A stretch of DNA of 64,000 nt. Origin: Sphingorhabdus sp. 109. Lineage in GTDB: Bacteria > Pseudomonadota > Alphaproteobacteria > Sphingomonadales > Sphingomonadaceae. The stretch's first letter is position 1, and each line of letters opens with the position of its first letter. Shown here in pieces: positions 29,908 to 38,441 of this stretch. The notes beneath the pieces were generated by a model. The model saw nothing but the letters and a program-made list of their open reading frames with translations, was not told the origin of the DNA and did no database searches. The position numbers and the translations under genes were made by a program. The stretch covers positions 210,001 to 274,000 of the forward strand of contig NZ_LR732707.1 in the NCBI RefSeq assembly GCF_902506555.1, given 5' to 3'.

Positions 29908-32238
29908 CTAGAATTTGGCGCTGGCCTGGATACCGTAGAAACGCGGTTCGGCCGGGATGAAGGTCGGGATGCCGAAAGCGCCCCCGGTGTTGCCGGCGTC
30001 GAGCAGATAATCCTTATTGGTCAGGTTGCGGACAAAACCGGCAATTTCGAACCGTTCGTCCGCAAAGGACATGCCGGCGCGCAGATTGACCAGTGTTACC
30101 GCTGCCTGACTGGTCAGGATATTGTTCGGGGCTTCAAAATAAACCCGGCTGCGGAAGGTGACGCTGGGCGTTGCAAAAATTCTGGTGCTGTCATTGACCG
30201 GGTAATCGATGGTGAAACCGCCGGCTGCCTGCACCTCCGGCTGGAGGCGAAAGCGCGAGCCGGCCAGATTCCCGTTGCCCGGCTTGTCGTCAATGCCGCC
30301 GTCAATATAGCCGATATTGGCGAACAGGTTCAGCCAGTCCGCCGCGCGTAGGGCGACTTCGGCCTCGACCCCGAAATTGGTGGCGCTGCCGGCGCTGAGC
30401 GTTGTCGTCGTGCCCGGATTGGCCGGATCGTTGATCGTGACCTGGAAATTGTCATAGGTCTGGTAATAGACGCCCAGCGACCCGGATAGCGGGCCAGCGG
30501 CGCCTTTCAGGCCGACTTCGTAATTCCACACAATCTCCGGCGCGATATCGGTGAAATCGCCGACCGGTCCGGTCGCGGTGCTGGTTGCACCGGCGTTCAC
30601 AGTGGCCGAGCGACGGCCCTTCGATACCGTGGCAAAGCCGTTGATCGCGTCAGAAAAGCGGTAGAGAATGTTGAAGCGCGGCAAGACGGCCGAGAAGCTG
30701 TCCTCGGTGCGGAATGTCTGTCCCGCAGTATCGGTAATCGGAAAGGGCGTGTTGCCCGGATTGAGAACGGAGCTCGGCGCAGTCGCCCGATAGCCCGAAC
30801 GGCGTTTCTCGATCAGGAAACGGACACCGGCAGTCAGTTCGAGGCTGGGGGCCGGAATCCAGGTGCCGTCGGCAAAGACCGAATAGCTGTCATTCTTGCC
30901 GAGATTCTCGAAGTCAGCCTGATAGGGAATCGTCCCGACCGCGCCGCCGGTCAGGGCGTTGATCGCGTCGCCGGCTGGCACGCCATTGGCATCGACGCAA
31001 GGCACGCCCGGCACGACGATACCGGCGACACACTGAAAATAGGTCACTTCGTCGGTCGAGAAAGGCACCCGCTGGTTGCTGTCCTCGCGGAACAGGTTCC
31101 AGCCAAAGCTGCCGCGAAACGTGCTGCCATTATTATAGGTGAAGCGGGTTTCATGGCTGCCCTGTTCGCCATTGGCTTCCTCGGCAAATTCCAGGAAATA
31201 GGCAGCGGAGCCATCGGCGTCGAATACCTCGTTGGAGTTGAACTTGCGGAAACCGTTGACCATGGTGATGTTCCAGTCGTCGGCAAAGTCCCAGCTCATC
31301 GTCAGATTGGCGTCATAGACATCGCGGGTCAGGCCAAGGTCCGCATCGCCCAGTACGGCGGCGGAAAAGGGCGAACCGCGCAGGTCGGCGGCGCCAAACG
31401 GGTCGGCCGGTCCGGCGCTGGTCGGCAATGTGCCGGAGATAAACGGCGTGCCCGAGTTGCGCTGCCGGTCATAGGTCAGGATCAGGTCTGCGCTGAAGGT
31501 GCTGTCCGGCGTGAAGCGAAGCGAGGCGCGGGCGCCCAGCTGGTCCTGCGCGTAGAGGTCCTCCTGGTTCGGGGCCAGGTTGGTGACATAGCCGTCGCGC
31601 TTCTTGTAGGCCCCGGCCAGCCGCAGGGCGACTGTGTCATTGCTGGTGTTGAGATGCCCGCTCAGCGTATAGGCATCATAATTGCCATAGCTCGCGCTTA
31701 TCTCGCCGGAAAAGCCCGGTTCAGGACGCGCCGAAATAATGCTGATCGCGCCGACCGCGGAGGCGGTGCCGAACAGCGTTGCCTGCGGCCCCTTGATCAC
31801 CTCGATCCGGTCGACGTCATAGATATCCTGATAGGAACCGCGCGAGCGGGAGATATCGACGCCATTATAGTAGAGCGTGACGCGGGCGGCCTGTTGCGCC
31901 GAGCCGCTGTCCGAGGTGATGCCGCGGATCACGACGCCGGGATTATTGGCGCTCTGCTCCTGGATATTGAGGCCGGGGACATAGTTGGACAGCTCGTCGA
32001 GATCGGACACGCCCAGCTCTTTCATCCGTTCGCCGCTGTTGGCCGAGATGGTGATCGGCACATCGGTGGATTTCTGTTCGATCTTCTGGGCGGTGACGAT
32101 GATGACGTCGCCGTCGCTGTCGTCGGCGATATCATCGGTGCCGGTCTGCGCCACGGCCGGGCTGGCGGCGGCGATAAACAGCGCGGCTGAAAGCGCGCTC
32201 AGGGACGGGCGGGCGAGGGCGACGGACATATTTTTCAT
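29908..32238 (-). CDS. TonB-dependent outer-membrane receptor
   Basis: 776 residues from the ATG at 32238; a GTG 10 codons upstream is the alternative. A signal peptide ends at SPAVAQTG. A TonB-box-like DVIIVTAQK comes next, then the plug domain (IPITISANSGERMKELGVSDL-type sequence and VVIRGITSD, with MERIEV-like DVDRIEVIKGPQATLFGT). The 22-strand barrel ends in ...GIQASAKF with a terminal aromatic residue. It imports a ligand across the outer membrane with energy from TonB-ExbBD. Sphingomonads carry many such receptors for sugars, siderophores and aromatics; the ligand is unknown. No partner transporter or regulator lies next to it. Confidence 0.93.
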   Translation of the reverse strand: MKNMSVALARPSLSALSAALFIAAASPAVAQTGTDDIADDSDGDVIIVTAQKIEQKSTDVPITISANSGERMKELGVSDLDELSNYVPGLNIQEQSANNPGVVIRGITSDSGSAQQAARVTLYYNGVDISRSRGSYQDIYDVDRIEVIKGPQATLFGTASAVGAISIISARPEPGFSGEISASYGNYDAYTLSGHLNTSNDTVALRLAGAYKKRDGYVTNLAPNQEDLYAQDQLGARASLRFTPDSTFSADLILTYDRQRNSGTPFISGTLPTSAGPADPFGAADLRGSPFSAAVLGDADLGLTRDVYDANLTMSWDFADDWNITMVNGFRKFNSNEVFDADGSAAYFLEFAEEANGEQGSHETRFTYNNGSTFRGSFGWNLFREDSNQRVPFSTDEVTYFQCVAGIVVPGVPCVDANGVPAGDAINALTGGAVGTIPYQADFENLGKNDSYSVFADGTWIPAPSLELTAGVRFLIEKRRSGYRATAPSSVLNPGNTPFPITDTAGQTFRTEDSFSAVLPRFNILYRFSDAINGFATVSKGRRSATVNAGATSTATGPVGDFTDIAPEIVWNYEVGLKGAAGPLSGSLGVYYQTYDNFQVTINDPANPGTTTTLSAGSATNFGVEAEVALRAADWLNLFANIGYIDGGIDDKPGNGNLAGSRFRLQPEVQAAGGFTIDYPVNDSTRIFATPSVTFRSRVYFEAPNNILTSQAAVTLVNLRAGMSFADERFEIAGFVRNLTNKDYLLDAGNTGGAFGIPTFIPAEPRFYGIQASAKF

Positions 32239-32383
32239 GGAGTTTTTCAGCCTTTTTCGGTGCGACACGGGAACGGATGGTGCAGTGCAGCAAGGCTGTG
32301 ACAGGCTGACGGTCGCCGCGTGACAATTTGGAGAATTATGCGCGACTCCATTGTGACAAAGGCGCGGTGGCGGGGGGAAGGAT

Positions 32384-32464
32384 CGTCATCCTGAACTTGG
32401 TTCAGGACCTCCCAAAGATTGCGCGCTGCCGATGGGGGTCCTGAAACGAGTTCAGGATCACGAG
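32384..32464. repeat. Palindromic repeat, family A, two-arm element
   Basis: The left arm is CGTCATCCTGAACTTGGTTC plus AGGACCTCCC. The right arm is GGGGGTCCTGAAACGAGTTC plus AGGATCACGAG. The arms are near complements around an 18-base loop, a repetitive extragenic palindrome or small MITE. It lies between the receptor promoter and the host-attachment gene. Confidence 0.7.
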
Positions 32465-32565
32465 GGGGAGGGGATCACCGCTCCGCCATCCGCCCCCGCA
32501 AGCAACCTTTCCCGCCGTGCCGCGTTGATTGTCCGAAACTGAAAAAACCAAAAAAGGACATGCAT

Positions 32566-32958
32566 ATGGGTAAGCTGAATTTTCCGGAAGAAACATTTGT
32601 CGTCGTTGCCACGGGCCGGGAGGCCAAGACCTTCTATATCAGGAACGGATCGCTGGAGCATGACGGTGACTGGACGCCCGGAGATCTCGCCGATCAGGGG
32701 CCATCCGGCAAATCACCGCCCGAGCAGTCCGACCGGGAAAGCATGGAGGCCACCTTTTCCAAGATCATCGCCGAGCAGCTCTATAACCTGGCCCACCAGG
32801 GCGCCTATAAGCGGCTGATCCTGGTCGCCGATCCCGACACGCTGGGCGAAATCCGCCCGCTGCTGCATCAGGAAGTGAGCGACAAGATCGTGCTGGAACA
32901 GGCCAAGACGCTGACCAACAGCCCGGTCGCCGATATCGAGAAATCGCTCGCGCAATAA
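32566..32958 (+). CDS. Host attachment-like protein (Host_attach family)
   Basis: 130 residues beginning MGKLNFPEETFVVVATGREA. The central pattern SKIIAEQLYNLAHQGAYKRLILVADPDTLGEIRPLL and the ending VLEQAKTLTNSPVADIEKSL fit the Host_attach/baeRF-like family, named after an Agrobacterium protein needed for attachment and related in fold to release-factor eRF1 domain 2. The real activity is unknown. AAAAAGGA sits 7 bases before the ATG at 32566; an ATG at 32560 is too close to it. It is flanked on both sides by family A repeats. Confidence 0.75.
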   Translation: MGKLNFPEETFVVVATGREAKTFYIRNGSLEHDGDWTPGDLADQGPSGKSPPEQSDRESMEATFSKIIAEQLYNLAHQGAYKRLILVADPDTLGEIRPLLHQEVSDKIVLEQAKTLTNSPVADIEKSLAQ

Positions 32959-33669
32959 GGCGCGCAATAGTTCACCGGAGGGAGCCCCCGTCATCCTGAA
33001 CTTGGTTCAGGATCTCCCTCCGCATGCGCGCTATCCAGAGGGATCCTGAACCAAGTTCAGGATGACGAACCTGTGATAACGAACCTGTAAGGGCGTCCCC
33101 CCGCCAACCCACCATCCCGCCCGTGACCCGCCCCGGTGCCACGGGAACGTTCCCCCAAAATCCAAACCTGTCAGAATGCCCAATTGGAAGAATTGGAAGC
33201 ATGTTTCCCGCGGAGGGGCAGACGCATCCGCGAGGAGGGGCGCGAATGTCTTTGGCGTGGGTGTTGCCGGCCGGAAGGTGGGGCAAAATTGTGCCAAATT
33301 TCGGCGGAAAATGCGCGAGGCGTGACGGGTTTATGACCGAAATTGCGAATATCTGACGGGAAATGGCGATTTTCGACGTGCCGGTCAGGGCGCTCTTGGT
33401 CCGGGGCGTAAATCTGGTATATTTAGAAAACAATGACTGTACTACAATGCTAAGGGTGTTCTCTTGCCGGACCTTTCGACTTAATAGCCCTTCGCGACGT
33501 AGTATTGGACTTTTTGTAGTGAGGGACCGATTGTTGAGGTGTTTAGGAACGGGCGATTGGGGCGCGCTCTCTTGGTCTGTAGACCAGCATTGGAAGTTGG
33601 GAGGAATCGCAATCCATTTTGTAAAGCGGAATTATTTTGCTGCTGTGCCTAAGGCTATTCGTTGATTTG
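32959..33669. other. Gene-free region between the host-attachment gene and the PIN-like gene
   Basis: About 700 bases. The first 110 hold the family A repeat at 32989-33068. The next 290 bases are GC-rich and without recognisable features. From about 33410 the base composition turns AT-rich and probably carries the promoter of the PIN-like gene (TATATTTAG near 33418). A 100-codon frame (33363-33665) crosses this border but shows no family traits, so I do not call it. Confidence 0.5.
32989..33068. repeat. Palindromic repeat, family A, two-arm element
   Basis: CGTCATCCTGAACTTGGTTC plus AGGATC is matched by GATCCTGAACCAAGTTCAGG plus ATGACG. The arms are almost perfectly complementary around about 35 bases, with CGCATGCGCG in the middle. 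It is the best-preserved copy in the window and follows the host-attachment stop by 30 bases, so it may also end that transcript. Confidence 0.75.
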
Positions 33670-34917
33670 ATGCCGATTAAAAGACATGGCCCGCAATTAA
33701 CGCCCTTAGAAGGGATGGCTCGTCCAATTGTTTACTTGGATACTCAAGATTTCTCAAGGTTTGGTGATGAGGAACGCAATCCGACTGATGCGTTAGTTGC
33801 TGAAATTTATCGAGCATTACTCGAATTTAAACGCACTAATCGGGCAACGTTTGTTGTTTCGATGCCGCTTCTTTCTGAGTTGCTTCAATACCATCCAGAC
33901 AGACGAGAACTAGCGGTTTCGAAAGCGAAGGCAGTAGAAAAGCTTTGTGGTCAAAACAGCATAGTCTTTCCGTCACAATTGATGGCAATCGAAGTTGCCG
34001 AGGCAGCTTCAAAGTTCAACTACGGAAACTTAATCGAAAACTATGGAAAATTTAATCAATCTAGAAGATGGTATTCCGACGTTTCTGATGCTCTTTCGAA
34101 TATCAAAAACCAAATAAATGCTGCAATCGATAAAGAGTTCGCTAAAATCAACCTTGAGGCGCGTTGGCAGCGTCAGCGTGCTAAAACTCTAAGAAAGAAG
34201 ATCACGAGCAAAGCCATTTTGAAATCGCTACGTGAGGGCAGCTTGGATAACGAGCTTGGTCTTCCTCACAGCCTTGTTCAGCGAGTGATGACTGGGTTGA
34301 TCAACCAGAAGATGAGCCCGGAAGAAGCTGTAACGGAGCTATTCGAATACGTTGCACAGCCGGAGCGTTTTATAGAATATTATTTTGAAAGGCTTGATAC
34401 TGATCGTAGCTTACCCTTCTGGATCCGTAATCTCGGAGAAGATCTAAATCGGAGTTTAAGTGTAGCTTTGGAAAAGGTCGCGCAATTTCCAATTGAGGGC
34501 TGGGTCGAAGAGATGGCGAGAAATTTGATGAAGGAACAGCTATCAAAATATGAAAAGGCGCTGTTTCAATTGGCATCCGATAGCATTCCCCTTTACCTAG
34601 ATTCCAAAGTTCCTATTGAGCATATTCAGAATGATGCAAAACTTCTTTCCAGTGTTCCCTCAATTGGTGTCTGCTCGAAGCTCTTTCAAAGGTATGTGGA
34701 ACAAGCGTTAGGTTTGCATGGCCCCAAGGCAAAATTGGAGAAGAGTTTTGGCGGTGACATCGTGCACGCAATGTATCTTCCGTCCGTTGATCTGTGGCGT
34801 GGTGACCGGAGGACTAGCGCAGCTTTGAAAATGACATCTCCTGAGTATTCTGGCAATGTCGTACGCAAATTGAGCGAGCTTCCTGATGCGATAAATCAAT
34901 TTACCGTGCAGCAATAG
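33670..34917 (+). CDS. PIN-like domain protein, probable ribonuclease, AT-rich
   Basis: 415 residues from the ATG at 33670; a TTG at 33637 with AGCGGA upstream is the alternative. PIN-fold acidic residues are visible: D24 in IVYLDTQDFSRF, E70 in LLSELLQYH, and the C-terminal block GDIVHAMYLPSVDLWRGDRR with D363, H366, D374 and D379. That matches the D..H..YLPYCD.F.TD.R pattern of large PIN-like proteins. About 270 helical, charged residues lie between. PIN nucleases cut RNA with Mg2+ or Mn2+. Codon use and base composition are much AT-richer than all neighbours, implying horizontal gain. No antitoxin partner is adjacent. Toxin, defence or processing roles are open. Confidence 0.72.
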   Translation: MPIKRHGPQLTPLEGMARPIVYLDTQDFSRFGDEERNPTDALVAEIYRALLEFKRTNRATFVVSMPLLSELLQYHPDRRELAVSKAKAVEKLCGQNSIVFPSQLMAIEVAEAASKFNYGNLIENYGKFNQSRRWYSDVSDALSNIKNQINAAIDKEFAKINLEARWQRQRAKTLRKKITSKAILKSLREGSLDNELGLPHSLVQRVMTGLINQKMSPEEAVTELFEYVAQPERFIEYYFERLDTDRSLPFWIRNLGEDLNRSLSVALEKVAQFPIEGWVEEMARNLMKEQLSKYEKALFQLASDSIPLYLDSKVPIEHIQNDAKLLSSVPSIGVCSKLFQRYVEQALGLHGPKAKLEKSFGGDIVHAMYLPSVDLWRGDRRTSAALKMTSPEYSGNVVRKLSELPDAINQFTVQQ

Positions 34918-34945
34918 CCGGCAGAGCTCCCCCACGCCAACACCC

Positions 34946-34980
34946 TTGACCCAAACCCGAATCCCGTCTAAGGGCCGCGC
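34946..34980 (+). promoter_or_regulatory. Candidate promoter of the str operon
   Basis: TTGACC (34946-34951) is spaced 17 bases from TAAGGG (34969-34974) and followed by the GC-rich stretch GCCGCGC. A GC-rich discriminator is typical of stringently controlled ribosomal promoters. The -10 is weak. A leader of about 130 bases precedes rpsL. Confidence 0.45.
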
Positions 34981-35065
34981 TTCCGCTTCTTCGGGCTCCG
35001 CTCGACGCCGCAGAAAACTTACATAGGCAAAACACTTGCCGCCAGATTGGGCGGTGAGAGTAACC

Positions 35066-35080
35066 CCTGCATCATGCAGG
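35066..35080 (+). promoter_or_regulatory. Leader hairpin before rpsL
   Basis: CCTGCATCATGCAGG is an inverted repeat (5-bp stem, 5-base loop as RNA) 28 bases before the rpsL ATG. It could mark a translational operator or protect the mRNA end; no known ligand fits it by inspection. Confidence 0.35.
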
Positions 35081-35108
35081 ACCATTTCTACTATAAGGTG
35101 AAGACTTT

Positions 35109-35480
35109 ATGCCAACGATTAACCAGCTCGTCCGTAAAGGGCGGGTGCCCCAGAAGACGAAGTCCAAGGTGCCGGCCATGGAAGCCAACCCACAGAAGCG
35201 TGGCGTTTGCACCCGTGTCTACACAACGACTCCAAAGAAACCAAACTCCGCTCTGCGTAAAGTTGCCAAGGTTCGCCTGACCAACCAGCGCGAGGTCATC
35301 AGCTATATTCCCGGTGAAGGCCACAACCTTCAGGAACATAGTGTTGTCCTGATCCGCGGCGGTCGTGTTCGCGATCTTCCCGGTGTGCGTTATCACGTAC
35401 TGCGCGGCGTTCTCGATACCCAGGGTGTCAAGGACCGGAAGCAGAGCCGTTCGAAATATGGCGCCAAGCGTCCTAAATAA
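35109..35480 (+). CDS. rpsL: 30S ribosomal protein S12
   Basis: 123 residues, normal length, with [19 protein letters not shown] and [21 protein letters not shown]12 lies at the decoding centre and controls accuracy. K43 and K44 are wild type. Position 88 is Arg (GGRVRDLPG) where E. coli has Lys; K88R is a known streptomycin-resistance change. It is the first gene of the str operon, 22 bases before rpsG. Confidence 0.98.
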   Translation: MPTINQLVRKGRVPQKTKSKVPAMEANPQKRGVCTRVYTTTPKKPNSALRKVAKVRLTNQREVISYIPGEGHNLQEHSVVLIRGGRVRDLPGVRYHVLRGVLDTQGVKDRKQSRSKYGAKRPK

Positions 35481-35502
35481 TCCAGTTTCGGAGTTATAAG
35501 AT

Positions 35503-35973
35503 ATGTCACGTCGTCGTCGTCCCGAAAAACGGGTGATCCTGCCCGATCCGAAATTCAAGGATCTGGTGCTTTCGAAATTCATGAACAACCTGATGATGGA
35601 TGGTAAGAAATCCACCGCAGAACGGATTGTTTATGGTGCATTTGACAGCGTTGAAGCCAAGGCCAAGAAAGACCCGCTTCAGCTGTTCCATGATGCGCTC
35701 AACAACATCAAGCCGGGTATTGAAGTCCGCAGCCGCCGTGTCGGTGGTGCGACCTATCAGGTTCCCGTCGAAGTGCGTCCCGAACGTGCGCAGGCTCTGG
35801 CCATCCGCTGGATGATTGCCGCCGCTCGCGGTCGCAGCGAAACCACAATGGCAGCGCGTCTGTCGGGTGAAATTCTTGACGCTTCCAACAATCGTGGCAA
35901 CGCGGTGAAGAAGCGGGAAGATGCGCACAAGATGGCGGAAGCCAACCGTGCCTTTGCTCACTACCGCTGGTAA
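35503..35973 (+). CDS. rpsG: 30S ribosomal protein S7
   Basis: 156 residues, [18 protein letters not shown] start and [20 protein letters not shown]7 starts assembly of the 30S head by binding the 3' domain of 16S rRNA, and in enterobacteria it represses its own operon. AGTTATAAGAT before the ATG gives a weak ribosome site. It is followed by a 222-base spacer containing a repeat, so fusA may be partly uncoupled. Confidence 0.98.
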   Translation: MSRRRRPEKRVILPDPKFKDLVLSKFMNNLMMDGKKSTAERIVYGAFDSVEAKAKKDPLQLFHDALNNIKPGIEVRSRRVGGATYQVPVEVRPERAQALAIRWMIAAARGRSETTMAARLSGEILDASNNRGNAVKKREDAHKMAEANRAFAHYRW

Positions 35974-36009
35974 TTGGCGCTGGTAACTCGCGCTGGTAGA
36001 TAATTTAAA

Positions 36010-36099
36010 CCGTTTGTACCGGGGCTGACAAAGGGCGCTCCCCGCCGGAAAGTTTCTTTCCCCAACGGGCGCTTCGGCAGGCCCGGTACGAACGGATTT
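36010..36099. repeat. REP-like hairpin element between rpsG and fusA
   Basis: CCGTTTGTACCGGGGCTG at the left end pairs with CAGGCCCGGTACGAACGG at the right end (two imperfect positions). The inner part GGGCGCTCC..GGGCGCTTC folds again, and ATTTTA follows. The layout matches REP doublets of the type CCGTTCGTGCTGAGC..GCTCAGCACGAACGG common in proteobacteria. It may also act as a partial terminator. Confidence 0.6.
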
Positions 36100-36122
36100 T
36101 AAAACTGGTTACGAATTAAACA

Positions 36123-36160
36123 GGGCTGGCATTGTTCAGCCCATTTCACTATAGGGCGGC
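36123..36160 (+). promoter_or_regulatory. Possible fusA promoter
   Basis: CTGGCA (36126-36131) and TATAGG (36150-36155) are 18 bases apart, followed by the GC-rich GCGGCC. The -35 overlaps a hairpin, GGGCTG..CAGCCC. If used, it lets fusA-tuf be made independently of rpsL-rpsG. Confidence 0.35.
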
Positions 36161-36195
36161 CAGAATTTGGTTCCCCACATACTGGAGTAAAGACT

Positions 36196-38289
36196 ATGGC
36201 ACGCAGCCATCCGCTCGAACGATATCGCAATATCGGCATTATGGCCCATATTGACGCTGGCAAGACAACGACCACCGAACGTATTCTCTATTATACGGGC
36301 AAGTCCTACAAGATCGGCGAAGTGCATGATGGCGCGGCGACGATGGACTGGATGGAGCAAGAGCAGGAGCGTGGTATCACCATTACCTCCGCTGCGACCA
36401 CCTGTTTCTGGAATGCCGAAGACCGCAAGGGTCCCGAGCACCGGATCAACATCATCGACACCCCGGGCCACGTTGACTTCACCATTGAGGTCGAGCGTTC
36501 GCTGCGTGTGCTCGATGGCGCGGTTGCCTGCTTCGACGGTGTTGCCGGCGTGGAACCACAGTCCGAAACCGTATGGCGGCAGGCTGACAAATATAAAGTG
36601 CCGCGGATGTGCTTCATCAACAAGCTCGACCGCACCGGCGCCAACTTCAAGTTCTGCGTCGATTCGATTGTAGAGCGTCTCGGCGCGACTCCGGCTGTTC
36701 TCTATCTTCCGATCGGCATCGAGGCGGATCTGGTTGGTCTGGTCGACCTCGTCAACCAGCGTTCGATTACCTGGAAGAACGAAGATCTGGGTGCCGAATA
36801 TACCTATGGCGACATTCCTGCGGACATGGCCGACGAAGCGGCTGAATATCGCGAGAAGCTGATCGAGCTTGCTGTCGAGCAGGACGATGATGTCATGGAA
36901 CAATATCTCGAAGGCAACGAGCCTGATGTCGCGACCCTGAAGGCGCTGATCCGCAAGGGTACGCTGAACCAGAGCTTCGTGCCTGTGCTGTGCGGCTCCG
37001 CGTTCAAGAACAAGGGCGTCCAGCCTCTGCTCGACGCGGTTGTCGACTATATGCCAAGCCCGCTCGACGTTCCGGCCATCAAGGGCGTGAAGCTCGACGG
37101 CGAGACCGAAGATACACGGCCATCGTCCGATGACGAGCCATTCTCGGCGCTGGCGTTCAAGGTCATGAACGATCCGTTCGTGGGCACGCTGACCTTCTGC
37201 CGCATCTATTCCGGCAAGCTGGAAAAGGGCACCTTGCTGAACTCGGTCAAGGACAAGAAGGAAAAAGTCGGACGTATCCTCGAAATGCACTCCAATGACC
37301 GTAAGGACATTGAAGAAGCATTCGCCGGCGACATCGTCGCTCTGGCGGGTATGAAGACGACCACCACCGGTGACACGCTGTGTGATGCTGCGCACCCGAT
37401 CATTCTGGAGCGGATGGAATTCCCCGAGCCGGTGATCGAGCTTTCGGTGGAACCGAAGACCAAGGCCGACCAGGAAAAAATGGGCGTTGCCCTGAACCGT
37501 CTGGCGGCTGAAGATCCAAGCTTCCGTGTTTCGACGGATCACGAATCGGGCCAGACGATCATCAAGGGCATGGGCGAGCTTCACCTCGACATTCTCGTCG
37601 ATCGCATGAAGCGCGAATTCAAGGTCGAAGCGAATGTCGGTGCGCCGCAGGTGGCCTATCGCGAATCGCTCGGCAAGGCTGTCGACATCGATTATACGCA
37701 TAAGAAACAGTCCGGTGGTTCCGGCCAGTTTGCGCGTATCAAGTTTGAAGTCACGCCAGGCGAGCGTGGATCGGGCATTACCTTTGAAGACGAAATCAAG
37801 GGCGGTAATATTCCGAAAGAATATATCCCTTCGGTTGAAAAAGGCATGCGCGAAACCGCTGAAACCGGTTCGCTGATCGGCTTCCCGATCATCGACTTCA
37901 ACATCCGTGTCTATGACGGCGCCTATCATGACGTCGACAGCTCGGCGCTGGCTTTTGAAATCGCGGCTCGTGCAGCAATGCGCGAAGCGGCACAGAAGTC
38001 CGGCATCCGGCTGCTTGAACCGATCATGAAGGTTGAAGTCATTACGCCGGAAGAATATCTTGGTGACGTTATCGGCGATCTCAACTCGCGCCGTGGCCAG
38101 ATCCAGGGTACCGACACGCGCGGTATCGCCCAGGCTGTGGACGCCATGGTGCCGCTGGCCAATATGTTCGGTTATGTGAACGAGCTGCGTTCTTTCACGC
38201 AGGGCCGGGCGCAATATTCGATGCAATTCTCGCATTATGAAGAAGTGCCGAGCAACGTGGCTGAAGAGATCAAGGAGAAAATGGCTTAA
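36196..38289 (+). CDS. fusA: Elongation factor G
   Basis: 697 residues. GTPase motifs G1 [13 protein letters not shown]3 DTPGHVDF and G4 NKLD are intact, followed by domain II and the domain III-V blocks ([32 protein letters not shown] earlier). It drives translocation of tRNA-mRNA on the ribosome and ribosome recycling. ACTGGAGTAAAGACT sits just before the ATG. Third gene of the str operon. Confidence 0.98.
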   Translation: MARSHPLERYRNIGIMAHIDAGKTTTTERILYYTGKSYKIGEVHDGAATMDWMEQEQERGITITSAATTCFWNAEDRKGPEHRINIIDTPGHVDFTIEVERSLRVLDGAVACFDGVAGVEPQSETVWRQADKYKVPRMCFINKLDRTGANFKFCVDSIVERLGATPAVLYLPIGIEADLVGLVDLVNQRSITWKNEDLGAEYTYGDIPADMADEAAEYREKLIELAVEQDDDVMEQYLEGNEPDVATLKALIRKGTLNQSFVPVLCGSAFKNKGVQPLLDAVVDYMPSPLDVPAIKGVKLDGETEDTRPSSDDEPFSALAFKVMNDPFVGTLTFCRIYSGKLEKGTLLNSVKDKKEKVGRILEMHSNDRKDIEEAFAGDIVALAGMKTTTTGDTLCDAAHPIILERMEFPEPVIELSVEPKTKADQEKMGVALNRLAAEDPSFRVSTDHESGQTIIKGMGELHLDILVDRMKREFKVEANVGAPQVAYRESLGKAVDIDYTHKKQSGGSGQFARIKFEVTPGERGSGITFEDEIKGGNIPKEYIPSVEKGMRETAETGSLIGFPIIDFNIRVYDGAYHDVDSSALAFEIAARAAMREAAQKSGIRLLEPIMKVEVITPEEYLGDVIGDLNSRRGQIQGTDTRGIAQAVDAMVPLANMFGYVNELRSFTQGRAQYSMQFSHYEEVPSNVAEEIKEKMA

Positions 38290-38329
38290 CCGCCACTCCT
38301 TTTCGAGGTAACGCGCTTTCCTTTTGCTC

Positions 38330-38401
38330 CGGTCTGGCTGGAAATTCCCCCGACCGGCAAAAGGGTGTTGACAGAATTAGAGAGTCTCGCCAAAGCGCGG
38401 C
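38330..38401 (+). promoter_or_regulatory. Hairpin and candidate internal promoter before tuf
   Basis: CCGGTC and GACCGG pair around 17 bases near 38330-38357. Just after, TTGACA (38368-38373) is a perfect -35; 17 bases on, the -10 position reads CAAAGC, which is weak. An extra promoter ahead of tuf would help explain high EF-Tu levels. Confidence 0.4.
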
Positions 38402-38441
38402 GCAGACTATCAAGACGATAGAAAATCAGAGGTAATATAAA

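Noticed and set aside
33363-33665. 100-codon open frame before the PIN-like gene
   Set aside because: Crosses the composition border, shows no family traits and has no clear ribosome site; kept as non-coding.
32959-35108. Integrative element around the PIN-like gene
   Set aside because: No integrase, transposase, att-like direct repeats or tRNA target was found; only composition and palindromic repeats suggest transfer.
36136-38235. 699-codon open frame opposite fusA
   Set aside because: Exact shadow of EF-G; no family motifs and no ribosome site.
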